NCBI RefSeq assembly: GCF_004209755.1
Contig: NZ_CP035913.1
Location: forward strand, 6,634,001-6,698,000
Length of the DNA: 64,000 bases
Reading direction: 5' to 3'
From: Pseudoduganella lutea
GTDB lineage: Bacteria > Pseudomonadota > Gammaproteobacteria > Burkholderiales > Burkholderiaceae_D
The position numbers were made by a program, and so were the translations under genes. Below, in pieces: positions 16,544 to 25,513 of this stretch. The first letter of the stretch is position 1; every line of letters starts with the position of its first letter. Below the pieces are notes generated by a model. That model had not been told where the DNA came from. It searched no databases and worked only from the letters and a program-made list of their open reading frames with translations.

Positions 16544-16758
16544 TGCCGCTGCCCCTTGGTGCCGACGTTGCGGCGGAAGGTGACTTCCTGCACACCGTTC
16601 ACCAGTTCGTCGGCGATAATGATCTCGGCGCTGATGAGTTCCGGGTAGATGGCGCTGTGCAGGTCGCGCACGTCGCGCGGCGCCATGCCCGGTGGCGCGG
16701 GCAGTTCGATGCCGTTGTAGCGGTAGATGCGAGGCGTTTCGGTGATGGTGATGGCCAT
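16540..16758 (-). CDS. PRTRC system protein C (prokaryotic ubiquitin-like)
   Basis: A 72-aa protein matching the PRTRC C family, which is classified as a prokaryotic ubiquitin-like beta-grasp protein. It starts MAITITETPRIYRYNGIELP, has the central helix-like PRDVRDLHSAIYPELISAEI, and ends EVTFRRNVGTKGQRQ. Family members I recall end at or near the Lys-Gly of this last motif, so the final Gln-Arg-Gln looks like an extension that would need removal before a glycine could be activated. Twelve bases separate it from protein E, and its stop is shared with the next ATG. It would be the conjugated or signal molecule of the cassette; this role is inference from the E1-, E2- and JAMM-like neighbours. 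Confidence 0.9.
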   Translation of the reverse strand: MAITITETPRIYRYNGIELPAPPGMAPRDVRDLHSAIYPELISAEIIIADELVNGVQEVTFRRNVGTKGQRQ

Positions 16759-16770
16759 GATTCCTCCTCG

Positions 16771-17235
16771 TCAGAACAGTTCGGGCTGGCGGTTCTTCAT
16801 CCAGTCCCGGTCTGGGTCGTCGTTGGGATTGGTATCCTGGGCATCGTTGTTCCCGCTATCAGGAGCTGCGGTGCGCGGCGCTATACGTTGCTCGGAAGAC
16901 TTGGGCGGTGTTGCCGGCTTTGCGGGCTGGCTTGCCGCCTTGGGCGGCTTTGAACGATTGGCATGGTTGGCCTCGATGGCGTGGCCAGCCGCCGCAGCTT
17001 GCTCCAGCAGTGGCAAGAGCTTGGTGCGGTAGCCCGTGAGCGCTTCGATGAATTCGGCATCGAAGTCTTCCGGCGTTGCGGTGAGTGTCAAGTCGGTGGC
17101 AAGTTTGGCCGCGGCATCCTGCGTCGGGCGCGGCATGAGCGAGATCGTCATCACGCCGTGTTCGCGGTCGGCACTGACCAGCATGGCCAGCCGTGTCGTG
17201 ACGGCCAGCGGGTATAGCTCGGTGAACATTCCCAT
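16771..17235 (-). CDS. PRTRC system protein E
   Basis: First gene of the cassette, 154 aa, with a good ribosome binding site (AAAGGAGAT) five bases before ATG; a second ATG two codons in (MGM) is equally possible. The N-terminal half, MFTELYPLAVTTRLAMLVSA onward with LTLTATPEDFDAEFIEAL, is the conserved PRTRC E domain. The C-terminal half is a low-complexity Lys/Pro/Ala/Asp stretch (for example KPPKAASQPAKPATPPK), likely disordered, closing with RDWMKNRQPELF. Biochemical role unknown. In many PRTRC loci a ParB-like gene follows; here protein C follows directly. Confidence 0.9.
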   Translation of the reverse strand: MGMFTELYPLAVTTRLAMLVSADREHGVMTISLMPRPTQDAAAKLATDLTLTATPEDFDAEFIEALTGYRTKLLPLLEQAAAAGHAIEANHANRSKPPKAASQPAKPATPPKSSEQRIAPRTAAPDSGNNDAQDTNPNDDPDRDWMKNRQPELF

Positions 17236-17796
17236 GGTTGATCTCCTTTGGTGGGGACAGAACTAGGTTACGCCCGCTTGCCGCTGGCGCAAGTGCCGCG
17301 GGCAGTGTTGGCAGATGGCCTCTGCGCCAGCGGGCAGGGCAGCAAGCCATTGCCGCGTGAGATAGGGCGTCAAAACAGACGTTTCGGAACGGTGCAGGGA
17401 ACCGGAAGCAGAACTCGTCCGTAATCAGCCGGTTACGTGAAGCTTTCGTAAAAAACGCGTAACGCGGCCATATCGGTAATCTACCGGAACCAATCTACAG
17501 TATTCATCTACCTGTAGCGGGCACAAGTACGAACGATTCGTCATCCCCGCCATCTCATATTTAGTACCTTTCTCCCCTCCATTCTAGGCAGCATGACTTC
17601 CAAACGAACCAGGCCATAATCGTTCCCGATCGTCAGACGTAGTTTAGTTATTACGCCAATCGGCCGAGAGCCTGGCGCGACAGACCTTAAGCAGCTATTG
17701 CGTTCGCGCATGGTCCATGTGGAGCTGGCGGTCGTCCATAGTGTTCTATGCACGGGACGTCTCATGGACTGCACACCAACCCTCAGGAGATCTGAA
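17236..17796. other. Divergent intergenic region between PRTRC and DUF305 operons
   Basis: About 560 bases with no gene; it should contain the promoters of both divergent operons. I see no strong palindrome or clear sigma-70 box. A weak inverted match AACCGG/CCGGTT occurs around 17400-17435. Confidence 0.5.
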
Positions 17797-18249
17797 ATGA
17801 CGAATACCAGAACATTCGGTCAATCAATGGCCGAGAGGACTGTGCGCGGCAGCGCGACGGCCTTGATCGCCATCTGTCTCGCCAGCAGCGCAAGCGCGCA
17901 CGACATGCACCAACACGGCCGTGAGGACAAGCCCATCCATCAAGCTCTGCCTGCATCTTTTGCGGCCAGCAATGACCGGCCGTTTGCCCAATTGATGGAT
18001 GAGGCAATGGCGGTAATGGATCGGGACATGCAGGCTGCGCCGATGAACGGCCAGCCGGAGCACGACTTCGTGACCATGATGCTGCCCCATCATCAGGGAG
18101 CGGTCGATATGGCAAAAGCGGTGCTGCTCAATACGAAGGATCCGGAACTGCGCAACCTGGCGCTCGGCATCATCACCGAGCAGCAAAACGAAATCAACGT
18201 GATGCGAGCCTGGCTTGCGCGTCACGCCAACTGGAAGGAGCTCCAATGA
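17797..18249 (+). CDS. DUF305 domain exported protein
   Basis: A 150-aa exported protein. The start is set by AGGAGA seven bases before ATG; the frame upstream of it is non-coding. The signal peptide lies at about residues 17-36 (SATALIAICLASSASAHD), and the mature N-terminus is His-rich (HDMHQHGRED). The DUF305 core follows: HDFVTMMLPHHQGAVDMAKAVL, with a conserved His pair and Met residues, and EQQNEINVMRAWL. DUF305 is a ferritin-like helical domain often found near copper-resistance genes, so metal binding is plausible. It is coupled by ATGA to the YVTN propeller gene. Confidence 0.9.
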   Translation: MTNTRTFGQSMAERTVRGSATALIAICLASSASAHDMHQHGREDKPIHQALPASFAASNDRPFAQLMDEAMAVMDRDMQAAPMNGQPEHDFVTMMLPHHQGAVDMAKAVLLNTKDPELRNLALGIITEQQNEINVMRAWLARHANWKELQ

Positions 18250-19622
18250 AGCTGACACGTACACTAATTCTGGTGGGGCTCCTCGGCGCGAACCAGCTGG
18301 CGCTGGCCCTCCCTACGGCGACGGACCGGGTCTATACCGCCGACCAGAACAGCAATACCGTATCGGTGTTCGATCCGTCGAGCAACCAGCTGCTCGGCCA
18401 GATCGTCCTCGGCAATCCGCGTCCCGATGTGCTGTCACCGCTGTACCGCGGCGAAATTAATGTACATGGCATGGGCTTTTCCCCGGACCACAAGACGCTG
18501 GTCGTCATTTCGAATGGTTCAAACTCGGTAACGTTCATAGATACCGCGACCAACAAGGTCAAGGGAAAGACTTATGTTGGACGCTCTCCGCACGAAGGGT
18601 TTTTCACGGCGGATGGCAAGGAAGTATGGGTCGTGGTCCGCGGTGAGGACTACATCTCCGTCATCGATCCCGCCACCTTCCGGGAGACTCGCCGTATCCC
18701 GACAGCAGTTGGACCCGGCATGGTGCAGTTCATGCCTGACGGGAAGCTGGCCTTTGCCGTGTCGAGTTTCACATCCCAGGTGGACGTCATCGACGTCAAG
18801 GCCCATAAGGTCATCAATTCCATTCCAGTCGTCAGCCCGTTTTCCCCCTTCCTGCAGTTCACACCCGACTTCACGGAGGTGTGGATGACGCACAAGGATG
18901 TCGGCAAGGTCACCCGTATCGATACGCGAACGCAGGAAGTGACAGGTGTCATCGACACGGGTTTCATCACCAACCACTTGGCGTTTGCTAAAGTGGACGG
19001 GAAGACGCTGGCGTATGTGACGGTCGGCGGAGAAAACCTCGTCAAGGTCTACTCGACGGGACCAGCCGCAACTCTGGTCGCGACCATTCCGACGGGCGCT
19101 CTGCCGCATGGCATCTGGACATCCGACGATGGCACACGGCTGTATGTAGGACTGGAGAATGGCGATGGCGTCGATGTGATTGACTCAGCGTCGAATCGCG
19201 TTGTGGGCCACATGGGCGGCGGACAGGCCCCGCAGGCCCTAGTCTTCTTGTCGAACGTCGCGCAGGCAGGCAACGCCGACAACCTGGCGAAACGCGTTAA
19301 CCGGGATTCGACGCCGCTCGCATTGAGGGCGCCAAAAGGGCAGGCGCGCGGGCTGGTCGTGGCGCGCCAGCTCGGTGTGGTGGATGCGCTGGAAGTTTCC
19401 GTTTTCAAGCTCAAGCCCGATACCCAGTACAGCGTGTACCTCGGCACGGAACAAGCCGGTGCCTTGCGGACGGATGCGAAAGGCATGGCGAATGGCACGA
19501 TGATAGGACCGTTGCGCAACCTTGCCCTGGTCGAGGCTGCAAAGACTGCCCCAGCCGCACGCATCCTCGTCATGGAGGGCAGCAAGGGACCGGATGAAGC
19601 CACCGCCGTTCTCATGAACTGA
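18246..19622 (+). CDS. YVTN-type beta-propeller exported protein
   Basis: A 458-aa protein with a signal peptide (residues 1-22, cleavage after ALA) and about seven YVTN/40-bladed propeller repeats: DRVYTADQNSNTVSVFD, TLVVISNGSNSVTFIDT, EVWVVVRGEDYISVIDP, LAFAVSSFTSQVDVID, TEVWMTHKDVGKVTRID, and so on. A C-terminal domain of about 110 residues follows the propeller (LVVARQLGVVDALEVSV onward). It overlaps the DUF305 gene by four bases, so the two form one operon. Likely periplasmic or surface-located and binding; no catalytic residues are evident. The conserved coupling to a metal-associated DUF305 protein hints at metal homeostasis. Confidence 0.88.
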   Translation: MKLTRTLILVGLLGANQLALALPTATDRVYTADQNSNTVSVFDPSSNQLLGQIVLGNPRPDVLSPLYRGEINVHGMGFSPDHKTLVVISNGSNSVTFIDTATNKVKGKTYVGRSPHEGFFTADGKEVWVVVRGEDYISVIDPATFRETRRIPTAVGPGMVQFMPDGKLAFAVSSFTSQVDVIDVKAHKVINSIPVVSPFSPFLQFTPDFTEVWMTHKDVGKVTRIDTRTQEVTGVIDTGFITNHLAFAKVDGKTLAYVTVGGENLVKVYSTGPAATLVATIPTGALPHGIWTSDDGTRLYVGLENGDGVDVIDSASNRVVGHMGGGQAPQALVFLSNVAQAGNADNLAKRVNRDSTPLALRAPKGQARGLVVARQLGVVDALEVSVFKLKPDTQYSVYLGTEQAGALRTDAKGMANGTMIGPLRNLALVEAAKTAPAARILVMEGSKGPDEATAVLMN

Positions 19623-19914
19623 CTCTCCCCAGGGGTGTAGCTAGCCTGTTGGCCATACCGGAGCATGTCGGATGAACAGCCGAGATGAATGCCCAGCGAT
19701 GAGCATTGCCGAAGGCTCATGCCGTGGCAAATGGCTTCTTCCCACGGTATGACCACTCGCGACGACAGGCATCTTCATGCACTCAGGGGTCGCCCTAACC
19801 AGGCTCCATACAGACACCATCATGAGGACGTCGCGCCCTGCCGCGAACGGGCTGCGTATCAACCACGTCAGGGTACTTTTTACCGGCTCTGGCACTAACA
19901 TCACTTACCTCACC

Positions 19915-21096
19915 ATGCTAAGCCCATTCATTCCCGCAGCATCGACACAGGCCTACCTGGCCCAGATTCCACAGGAGATCCAGCAGCGTGCCGGCGACTA
20001 CACGCAAGGAAATCATTGGCTGATCCTGTTCAGCGCGCTGGTCGGTATCCTCATCAATGTGCTGGTCATTCGTTCACGCCTGCTCGAACGGGTGCATACG
20101 CATTGGGAGCGGAAAAGGACGCGTCCCTGGTCAGGCGCCCTCGTGGTTGGGGCAACGTATTACATCGTTGCCTGGTCCTTGGACTTGCCGTGGGCGGTGT
20201 ATGCGAAGTGGTGGCGGGAGGTGCGCTACGGTTTAAATACGCAAACTGCGGGCGCATGGCTGGCGGAAAGTGTCATCGGTGCAGTCTTTACGGGCATCCT
20301 GCTGGCAGTCATGCTGATGCTGCTCTACGCCTTGATACGCCGCGCTCCGCGGACGTGGTGGCTCTGGTCGAGTGCACTGACGTCGACAATGATCGTCTTT
20401 GCGATCGTCATCGCACCGGTGACCATCGAGCCGATGTTCAATGAGTACAAGCCGCTGGCATCCGGGAGAAATCACGACCTCATCACGGCACTGGCAAGCG
20501 AAGCCGGCATCGCGCCGGACCGTATCGTCTCGTACGACGGCAGCAAGCAGTCCGCGAATTACACAGCGCGTGTGACAGGGCTGTTCGGGACTTCGCGCAT
20601 CGCGGTCTCGGACGCGCTGTTGACGCAAGCCAGTCAGGCGGAATTGCGCGCTGTCGTCGGTCACGAAATAGGTCACCACGTCCTGCACCATGCGCTGCTG
20701 CTAGCCTTGGCATATTCGGCTCTGCTGACCTTGGCCTTCCTGGTCACCCACCTGCTTTACGCCCCGCTCGTACGACTGCTTCGAGCCGACGGCTTGGCGG
20801 GACCAGCCGATCCTGCGGGCGTGCCGATATTGTCGATCATCGTGACCGCCACCTTCCTGGTCCTGACGCCGGTGACGAATGGCCTCGTACGTTTTGTCGA
20901 GAACCAGGCGGATGTGTATTCGCTTGGCCACGCCCGCGAGCCCGATGGCATGGCAATCGCCCTGTTGCGCACCGCCGACTATCGGGCGGCCGACCCCGGG
21001 GCGGTGGAAGAGTGGCTATTTTACGATCACCCGTCGATCGCGCGCAGGATCGAACGGGCAATGGAGTGGAAGCACCAACATCGGAACGGTCGATGA
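19915..21096 (+). CDS. M48 family metallopeptidase (Ste24-like)
   Basis: Membrane-embedded zinc protease of the M48 (Ste24/CAAX protease) family, 393 aa from the chosen ATG (MLSPFIPAASTQAY). The zinc motif HEIGH is in AVVGHEIGHHVLHH, and the third ligand Glu lies in FVENQADVYSLGH. About six membrane segments are visible (for example ILFSALVGILINVLVI and IVTATFLVLTPVTNGLV). In-frame ATGs at 19822 and 19777 could extend the N-terminus, but that part lacks family-like sequence. No clear ribosome binding site marks any of them. It probably degrades or trims membrane proteins. Its stop is 115 bases from the convergent sensor kinase stop. Confidence 0.88.
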   Translation: MLSPFIPAASTQAYLAQIPQEIQQRAGDYTQGNHWLILFSALVGILINVLVIRSRLLERVHTHWERKRTRPWSGALVVGATYYIVAWSLDLPWAVYAKWWREVRYGLNTQTAGAWLAESVIGAVFTGILLAVMLMLLYALIRRAPRTWWLWSSALTSTMIVFAIVIAPVTIEPMFNEYKPLASGRNHDLITALASEAGIAPDRIVSYDGSKQSANYTARVTGLFGTSRIAVSDALLTQASQAELRAVVGHEIGHHVLHHALLLALAYSALLTLAFLVTHLLYAPLVRLLRADGLAGPADPAGVPILSIIVTATFLVLTPVTNGLVRFVENQADVYSLGHAREPDGMAIALLRTADYRAADPGAVEEWLFYDHPSIARRIERAMEWKHQHRNGR

Positions 21097-21159
21097 CCCA
21101 GCAAAAGTCCAGCAAGTTAGTCCAGATGGCGGTGCGGGAACCTCCTGGAGCCTGTTGTA

Positions 21160-21193
21160 AAGGCACGTTAGGGAAAACCGCGCGTCGTGCCTT
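21160..21193. terminator. Possible bidirectional hairpin between convergent genes
   Basis: AAGGCACG and CGTGCCTT form an 8-bp perfect stem with an 18-base loop in the gap between the convergent M48 and kinase genes. There is no long U-run, so it is a weak terminator candidate. Confidence 0.3.
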
Positions 21194-21211
21194 AGGCTCT
21201 CGCTAACCCTG

Positions 21212-24200
21212 TCAAAGCAAGCTGCTGGTTCCGGTTTTGGAATATGCCAGTTGCGCAGCGATCTGGATTTTCCAGGTCGTTCCTTGCCCCTTGCCTGTGC
21301 ATAGCCCGATTGACGCGCCGAGTTGTGCCGCCCTTTCACGCATCCCTTCAACTCCCCAATGACCTGGCCGCCCCATCTGCAAGTCGGTGTCGATGCCGCA
21401 ACCATTGTCCGTCACACAAAGGGTGACCCCCTTGTCGTCATAGGCCAGGTCCACCGTCACGTTGGTAGGGTGTGCATGAGCGAACGCGTTGCGCATCGCT
21501 TCGCGGCCGATCATCAAGAGTTCGTCATGGACGTGGGCACGTAATGGCCGAGCTTCTCCACGCACTTGCATCGTGAATGCTATCTTGTGTTGCTCAGCTA
21601 GGTGGTAGCCAAAATGTTCCAGGCTGGCCGTCAGTTCATTGTGCGCGGTTACGGCAGATCTCAAAACCGTCACCTTATGACGGCCTTCGTTCATGACCCC
21701 GGTCGCCATCTCGAGTGCATTCTCCATCCGGGCTTTGAGCGGCTCGCTGTCTGGAAGGCGTTTAACGATGCCGGTAAACACAAGGATAAGTCCTTGTACG
21801 GACTGCAGTAATGTGTCGTGCAAATCACGCGCAATCCTCTCTCGCTCGGCCGCACGTACCTCGAAACTTACGGCCAGCCTTCGTAGTGCGACATGCAGTC
21901 GTAGACGATGCAGCGACCAAGCCAGCATAAGCAGGATCAACAAGCAAAGCAACTTGAACCATCCTGTCTGTGTAACTGTCGGCGGAATTTCAAAGCTTAC
22001 TTCCGCACCCTTTTGATCCCACAAGCCGTCCTCGTTTGCCGCAACGACTTTGAACGTGTACTTGCCAGGGGCGAGGTTCGTATAGATGGCAGTCCTCAGC
22101 GTGCCTGCTTCCTGCCACTGCTGATCGATTCCATCAAGCTTGTATCGAAAATTTACCCGTTGAGGTGAGGTAAAGCTGAGTGCCGTGTAATCGATACGGA
22201 CAGAATCAGCGGCCGAGTCTAGAATAAGCCCGCCTGTTGGCGAATGACTGTTACCCGCAGCTGCAATGCCGGTAATTTTGACTGGAGCCGGCGCCATATT
22301 AGTCCCTGGTTGAGCAGGGTTAAACCGGTAAGTACCGCTCAGCGTCGAAATGATCAGTTCGCCAGTGCCTGTCCGGATCATGGAAGGCAGCGGGCCGTGC
22401 GGGGGGGCGGTACCAATCAAACCATCATTTTCATCGAACTTTCGGTAGCGCACAGCATGATTTGGATTGCCTTGCAACTTCACGATCTCCGTTGCACTGA
22501 TGTGAAAAAGGCCTACGCCGCTATTTGCCCAGAGATCGCCATTCGGCATGACGACCAAGCCGGTAATACCTGGGAAAAGCTCGTCATGTTCGCCGCGAAT
22601 GCGGAAAATGCGGCGCCCATCGTACACAACCAATCCGTTTTCCCCACTTACCAGCGCGCCGTCTTTTCGCGGCACGATCTGCATCACCGTGCCAATATCT
22701 GCATTTTGGAAGGCGTCAAGCTTGTGCACCTGCCCATTTCGCAGGACATAAATTGTGCTGCCGAGTGAACCAAGCCAAAGGCTCTTGGCTAAGCCTGGCG
22801 TCATGGCGGTCACGGGGGCATTCTTCAACGCGGGAAGGCCGCCATATTTCTTCCAAATTCCATCCTTCATTCGCCACGTCTCAAGGCCGAGAGAAAGCCA
22901 CAATCCACTGTCTTCGTCCATCGCTAGCGCATAAATAACGAAGCTTGACAGTTGATTGATTTCAGGCGGCAAATTCACCTTTTTACGCTTGAGCCCATCC
23001 AGTTTCCAGAGCCCGTCCAAGCTGGCACACCAAACGATGCCATGCGGGTCACGGTATAACGCAGTGATCAAGTCTTTTTGTTGCGGTCTTGGCGCAAAAG
23101 GTTCTGGAGCATTGTCGATGTGACGAAAATAATTGTTATCGATCCAGAGTTCTCCATCCGAACCACCCAGAAGCGCCTGTGCTTCGCCAAACACGGCGGG
23201 TTGCGATAGCAAAGCCATGCGGCTTGGGCGCGTCTGGTTGATGCCATGATCCGTCGCTACCCATATGCTGCCCTCATGGTCTTCGAACACGGCATTGACG
23301 GTTGCTCCGCTCAGACCTTGCTCGCTGGCGTAAGTTTTTACCTGCGGTTCCTGCTGAGCAAACTCGATTTTGATGAGCTCACCGTTTTTCGGAAGCCAAA
23401 AACTGCCACTTCTGTCGATGAGAAAGTTGAATGCATTGAATTGCGGCTGCTCAAGGAACCTGTCTTTCGGGCCTTTTAGTTCGGGCCAGAGTTTCTTGAC
23501 ACCCTTACCGCTCATGTCTGTAGACCAGATACTATGGTCCGGCGACTCAGCCAACCGTCCCCAGCCATTTTTATCCGAGACCTTCCTGAACCTGCTTTCT
23601 TGCTTCGGACGTGCGTAAATTGCTTTCGGGGCGAGCGCCCACATCGTCCCGTTCTTGTCCAATAAAAGGTCGTTAACTGGCGTCTCGGGCAAGCCAGTCT
23701 CTGCATTCATTTTGCGCCAGGTTGCGCTACCTTGGGGTAGCGAAAACAGTCCTTGCCACGACGCGACCCAAAGGGTCCCGGAATTGTCACGCAAAACGTC
23801 CCCCATGGCACCTTGTGGAAAATTGTTTTCGCCTTGTTTGAACACGCGGAAGCTCTCGTCTTTGATCAGATAAAGCCCGCCAAATTTTGCTGCCGCCCAC
23901 AGTGTCCCGTCATTGAGAACGCCAATGCGTGTAGTACTGCTTGCCATGGTCTGACCAAGTGGCGGTTTGAAGCGGGTGAAAGCCATTCCATCGAATCGGA
24001 ATAAGCCGACAGGACTTGAGAACCATATCCAGCCATCGGGTGTTTGAGCGATGTCGTTGGCGCCCGGTGGGGCACCATCTCTCACCAGCCACTTTGTATG
24101 AACGAAAGTCGTATGCAGTAGCTGATCTGCTCTCTTGGGGAAATCCGCTGCGATTACCTGAGACAAGCTCAAGATCATCATCATCATCATCATCATCGTC

Positions 24201-24244
24201 GTAGAAATGATGAGGCGCAAAGCCTGTTTTGCCAAAGTTATCAT
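21212..24244 (-). CDS. Two-component-regulator-propeller sensor histidine kinase
   Basis: A 1010-aa inner-membrane hybrid-style sensor. Order: signal peptide with a run of seven Met (residues about 17-23) and cleavage near VIAADF; a periplasmic sensor of about 14 Reg_prop beta-propeller repeats (pattern TPDGWIWFSSPVGLFRFDG); a Y_Y_Y domain ending PPTVTQT; one TM helix (LLCLLILLMLAWSLHRL); a HisKA_3 dimerisation helix with the phospho-His in RERIARDLHDTLLQ; and a HATPase_c domain with N-box REAMRNAFAHAH, G1 DNGCGI and GHWGVEGM. There is no receiver domain. Its regulator is the NarL-type gene 450 bases upstream on the same strand. The start is uncertain; ATGs at 24289 and 24304 are alternatives. 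Related systems sense polysaccharides, but its ligand is unknown. Confidence 0.93.
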   Translation of the reverse strand: MITLAKQALRLIISTTMMMMMMMILSLSQVIAADFPKRADQLLHTTFVHTKWLVRDGAPPGANDIAQTPDGWIWFSSPVGLFRFDGMAFTRFKPPLGQTMASSTTRIGVLNDGTLWAAAKFGGLYLIKDESFRVFKQGENNFPQGAMGDVLRDNSGTLWVASWQGLFSLPQGSATWRKMNAETGLPETPVNDLLLDKNGTMWALAPKAIYARPKQESRFRKVSDKNGWGRLAESPDHSIWSTDMSGKGVKKLWPELKGPKDRFLEQPQFNAFNFLIDRSGSFWLPKNGELIKIEFAQQEPQVKTYASEQGLSGATVNAVFEDHEGSIWVATDHGINQTRPSRMALLSQPAVFGEAQALLGGSDGELWIDNNYFRHIDNAPEPFAPRPQQKDLITALYRDPHGIVWCASLDGLWKLDGLKRKKVNLPPEINQLSSFVIYALAMDEDSGLWLSLGLETWRMKDGIWKKYGGLPALKNAPVTAMTPGLAKSLWLGSLGSTIYVLRNGQVHKLDAFQNADIGTVMQIVPRKDGALVSGENGLVVYDGRRIFRIRGEHDELFPGITGLVVMPNGDLWANSGVGLFHISATEIVKLQGNPNHAVRYRKFDENDGLIGTAPPHGPLPSMIRTGTGELIISTLSGTYRFNPAQPGTNMAPAPVKITGIAAAGNSHSPTGGLILDSAADSVRIDYTALSFTSPQRVNFRYKLDGIDQQWQEAGTLRTAIYTNLAPGKYTFKVVAANEDGLWDQKGAEVSFEIPPTVTQTGWFKLLCLLILLMLAWSLHRLRLHVALRRLAVSFEVRAAERERIARDLHDTLLQSVQGLILVFTGIVKRLPDSEPLKARMENALEMATGVMNEGRHKVTVLRSAVTAHNELTASLEHFGYHLAEQHKIAFTMQVRGEARPLRAHVHDELLMIGREAMRNAFAHAHPTNVTVDLAYDDKGVTLCVTDNGCGIDTDLQMGRPGHWGVEGMRERAAQLGASIGLCTGKGQGTTWKIQIAAQLAYSKTGTSSLL
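24174..24197. repeat. Trinucleotide microsatellite in kinase signal peptide
   Basis: Eight perfect ATC units on the plus strand. On the coding strand they give seven ATG codons plus one ATC within the hydrophobic core of the signal peptide. Slippage would change core length by whole residues without a frameshift. Confidence 0.9.
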
Positions 24245-24412
24245 GTTCCGATTTGGTATCTTGGTGCCTGTTCGTTGAGGCTCAGCCATTCCTTGTTGTG
24301 CCATGTGCTTGGCTATCCGGGATCCCGGATTCCACGTGGTCAGAGGACTGTTACCCAACCAGCGCTCGGATGTTTTGCTGTGAGCTACCAATGTCGGGAT
24401 CGTCCCGCCCAC

Positions 24413-24690
24413 TAGTGATGTGCAAGAACTCAGCCGTTACCGGGATACGGTAGAGCTTGGTCGTGGGGCAGTGTACGAGATATACCGTCCTCGACACTCG
24501 AACTAAGTGGGCAAAGCTGTGTTGAGGAGTGCGTCCAGCATCGTTCCACAGAAGACGAATGATGACGAACCACTACGCTCCCCGACGGTTAGCCTGGGCC
24601 CTTGCCTGATACCGTCCAGTGATGGGCAAGGGCGGGGCATTCGCTAACGCTGGCAAGAGGAAACGCAAGGTCTTGATCGTACCGGAAGCA
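24413..24690. other. Gap between kinase and response regulator
   Basis: About 280 bases (446 if the kinase starts at 24244). No gene or clear promoter motif is seen. The kinase and regulator are therefore probably transcribed from separate promoters or one long leader. Confidence 0.4.
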
Positions 24691-25332
24691 TTAACTGCCG
24701 CGCTGGAGCAGGTCGATGATCCCGCGCTCCACGGCAAGCATCACAGCGTGTGTCCGGTCATTGGCATCCAACTTGGACAAGATGCTTTTCATGTGCACCT
24801 TGACCGTAGCTTCGGATATGCCTAGCTGCACACCGATCAGCTTGTTCGTTTTGCCGAAGGCTGCCAGCTCGAGGACTTGGATTTCACGCTGAGACAGTGA
24901 ATCAGCGTGCATGTGATCAGCCATCGCGACGGCGACCGAGGGCGCGATACACCTTCCTCCACCATGCACTGTCCTGATGGCATTGGCAAGGTCATCGCCT
25001 ACCTTGCTCTTCAACATATAACCAGCAGCACCTGCCTTGATGGCGCGCATTGCGTGCACATCGCCTTCGAACGTCGTGAGCACGATTACACGGGTGGAAG
25101 GGCAGTCCCTCCGAATCAGGGCGCTCGCCTCGATACCGTTCATTTCCGGCATCCGGATGTCCATGATGACGACGTCGGGTTTGAGCTCATGACAACGGGC
25201 AAGCGCCTCGCGCCCGGTCGTAGCTTCGCCGACTAAGGCAATGCCCTCTTCGCTGTCGAGAATGGATGTCAGACCTTGCCTGAAGAGCGGGTGGTCGTCG
25301 ACGAGAAGTACGGAAATTGGTTTGCTGGGCAT
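24691..25332 (-). CDS. NarL/FixJ-family response regulator
   Basis: A 213-aa two-domain regulator. The receiver domain has the acidic pair in LLVDDHPLF (Asp10-Asp11 region), the phospho-acceptor in DVVIMDIRMPEMNG, Thr in VIVLTTFEGD and Lys in GYMLKSKVG. The C-terminal LuxR-type helix-turn-helix is in LSQREIQVLELAAFGKTNKL followed by GISEATVKVHMKSILSKL. The start is the ATG of MPSKPISVLLVDDH; the frame upstream is non-family sequence. It is paired by position and class (HisKA_3 with NarL) with the propeller kinase downstream on the same strand. Targets unknown. Confidence 0.95.
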   Translation of the reverse strand: MPSKPISVLLVDDHPLFRQGLTSILDSEEGIALVGEATTGREALARCHELKPDVVIMDIRMPEMNGIEASALIRRDCPSTRVIVLTTFEGDVHAMRAIKAGAAGYMLKSKVGDDLANAIRTVHGGGRCIAPSVAVAMADHMHADSLSQREIQVLELAAFGKTNKLIGVQLGISEATVKVHMKSILSKLDANDRTHAVMLAVERGIIDLLQRGS

Positions 25333-25513
25333 CTGGTAAGTTGGAGAGGGGGTAGTTACATATGTAACATTATACGGTGCAACGAATTGCCTTTCGAATG
25401 CATGCCTCCATCTAGGTATTTTCAACCTGCTGCTGGGAGTGATTCGCATTTGTTGACGGGAAGATACGATACAGGCTCCAGAGGTCGCTCGGCCCTGCAG
25501 TGCAAGGAGCGAT

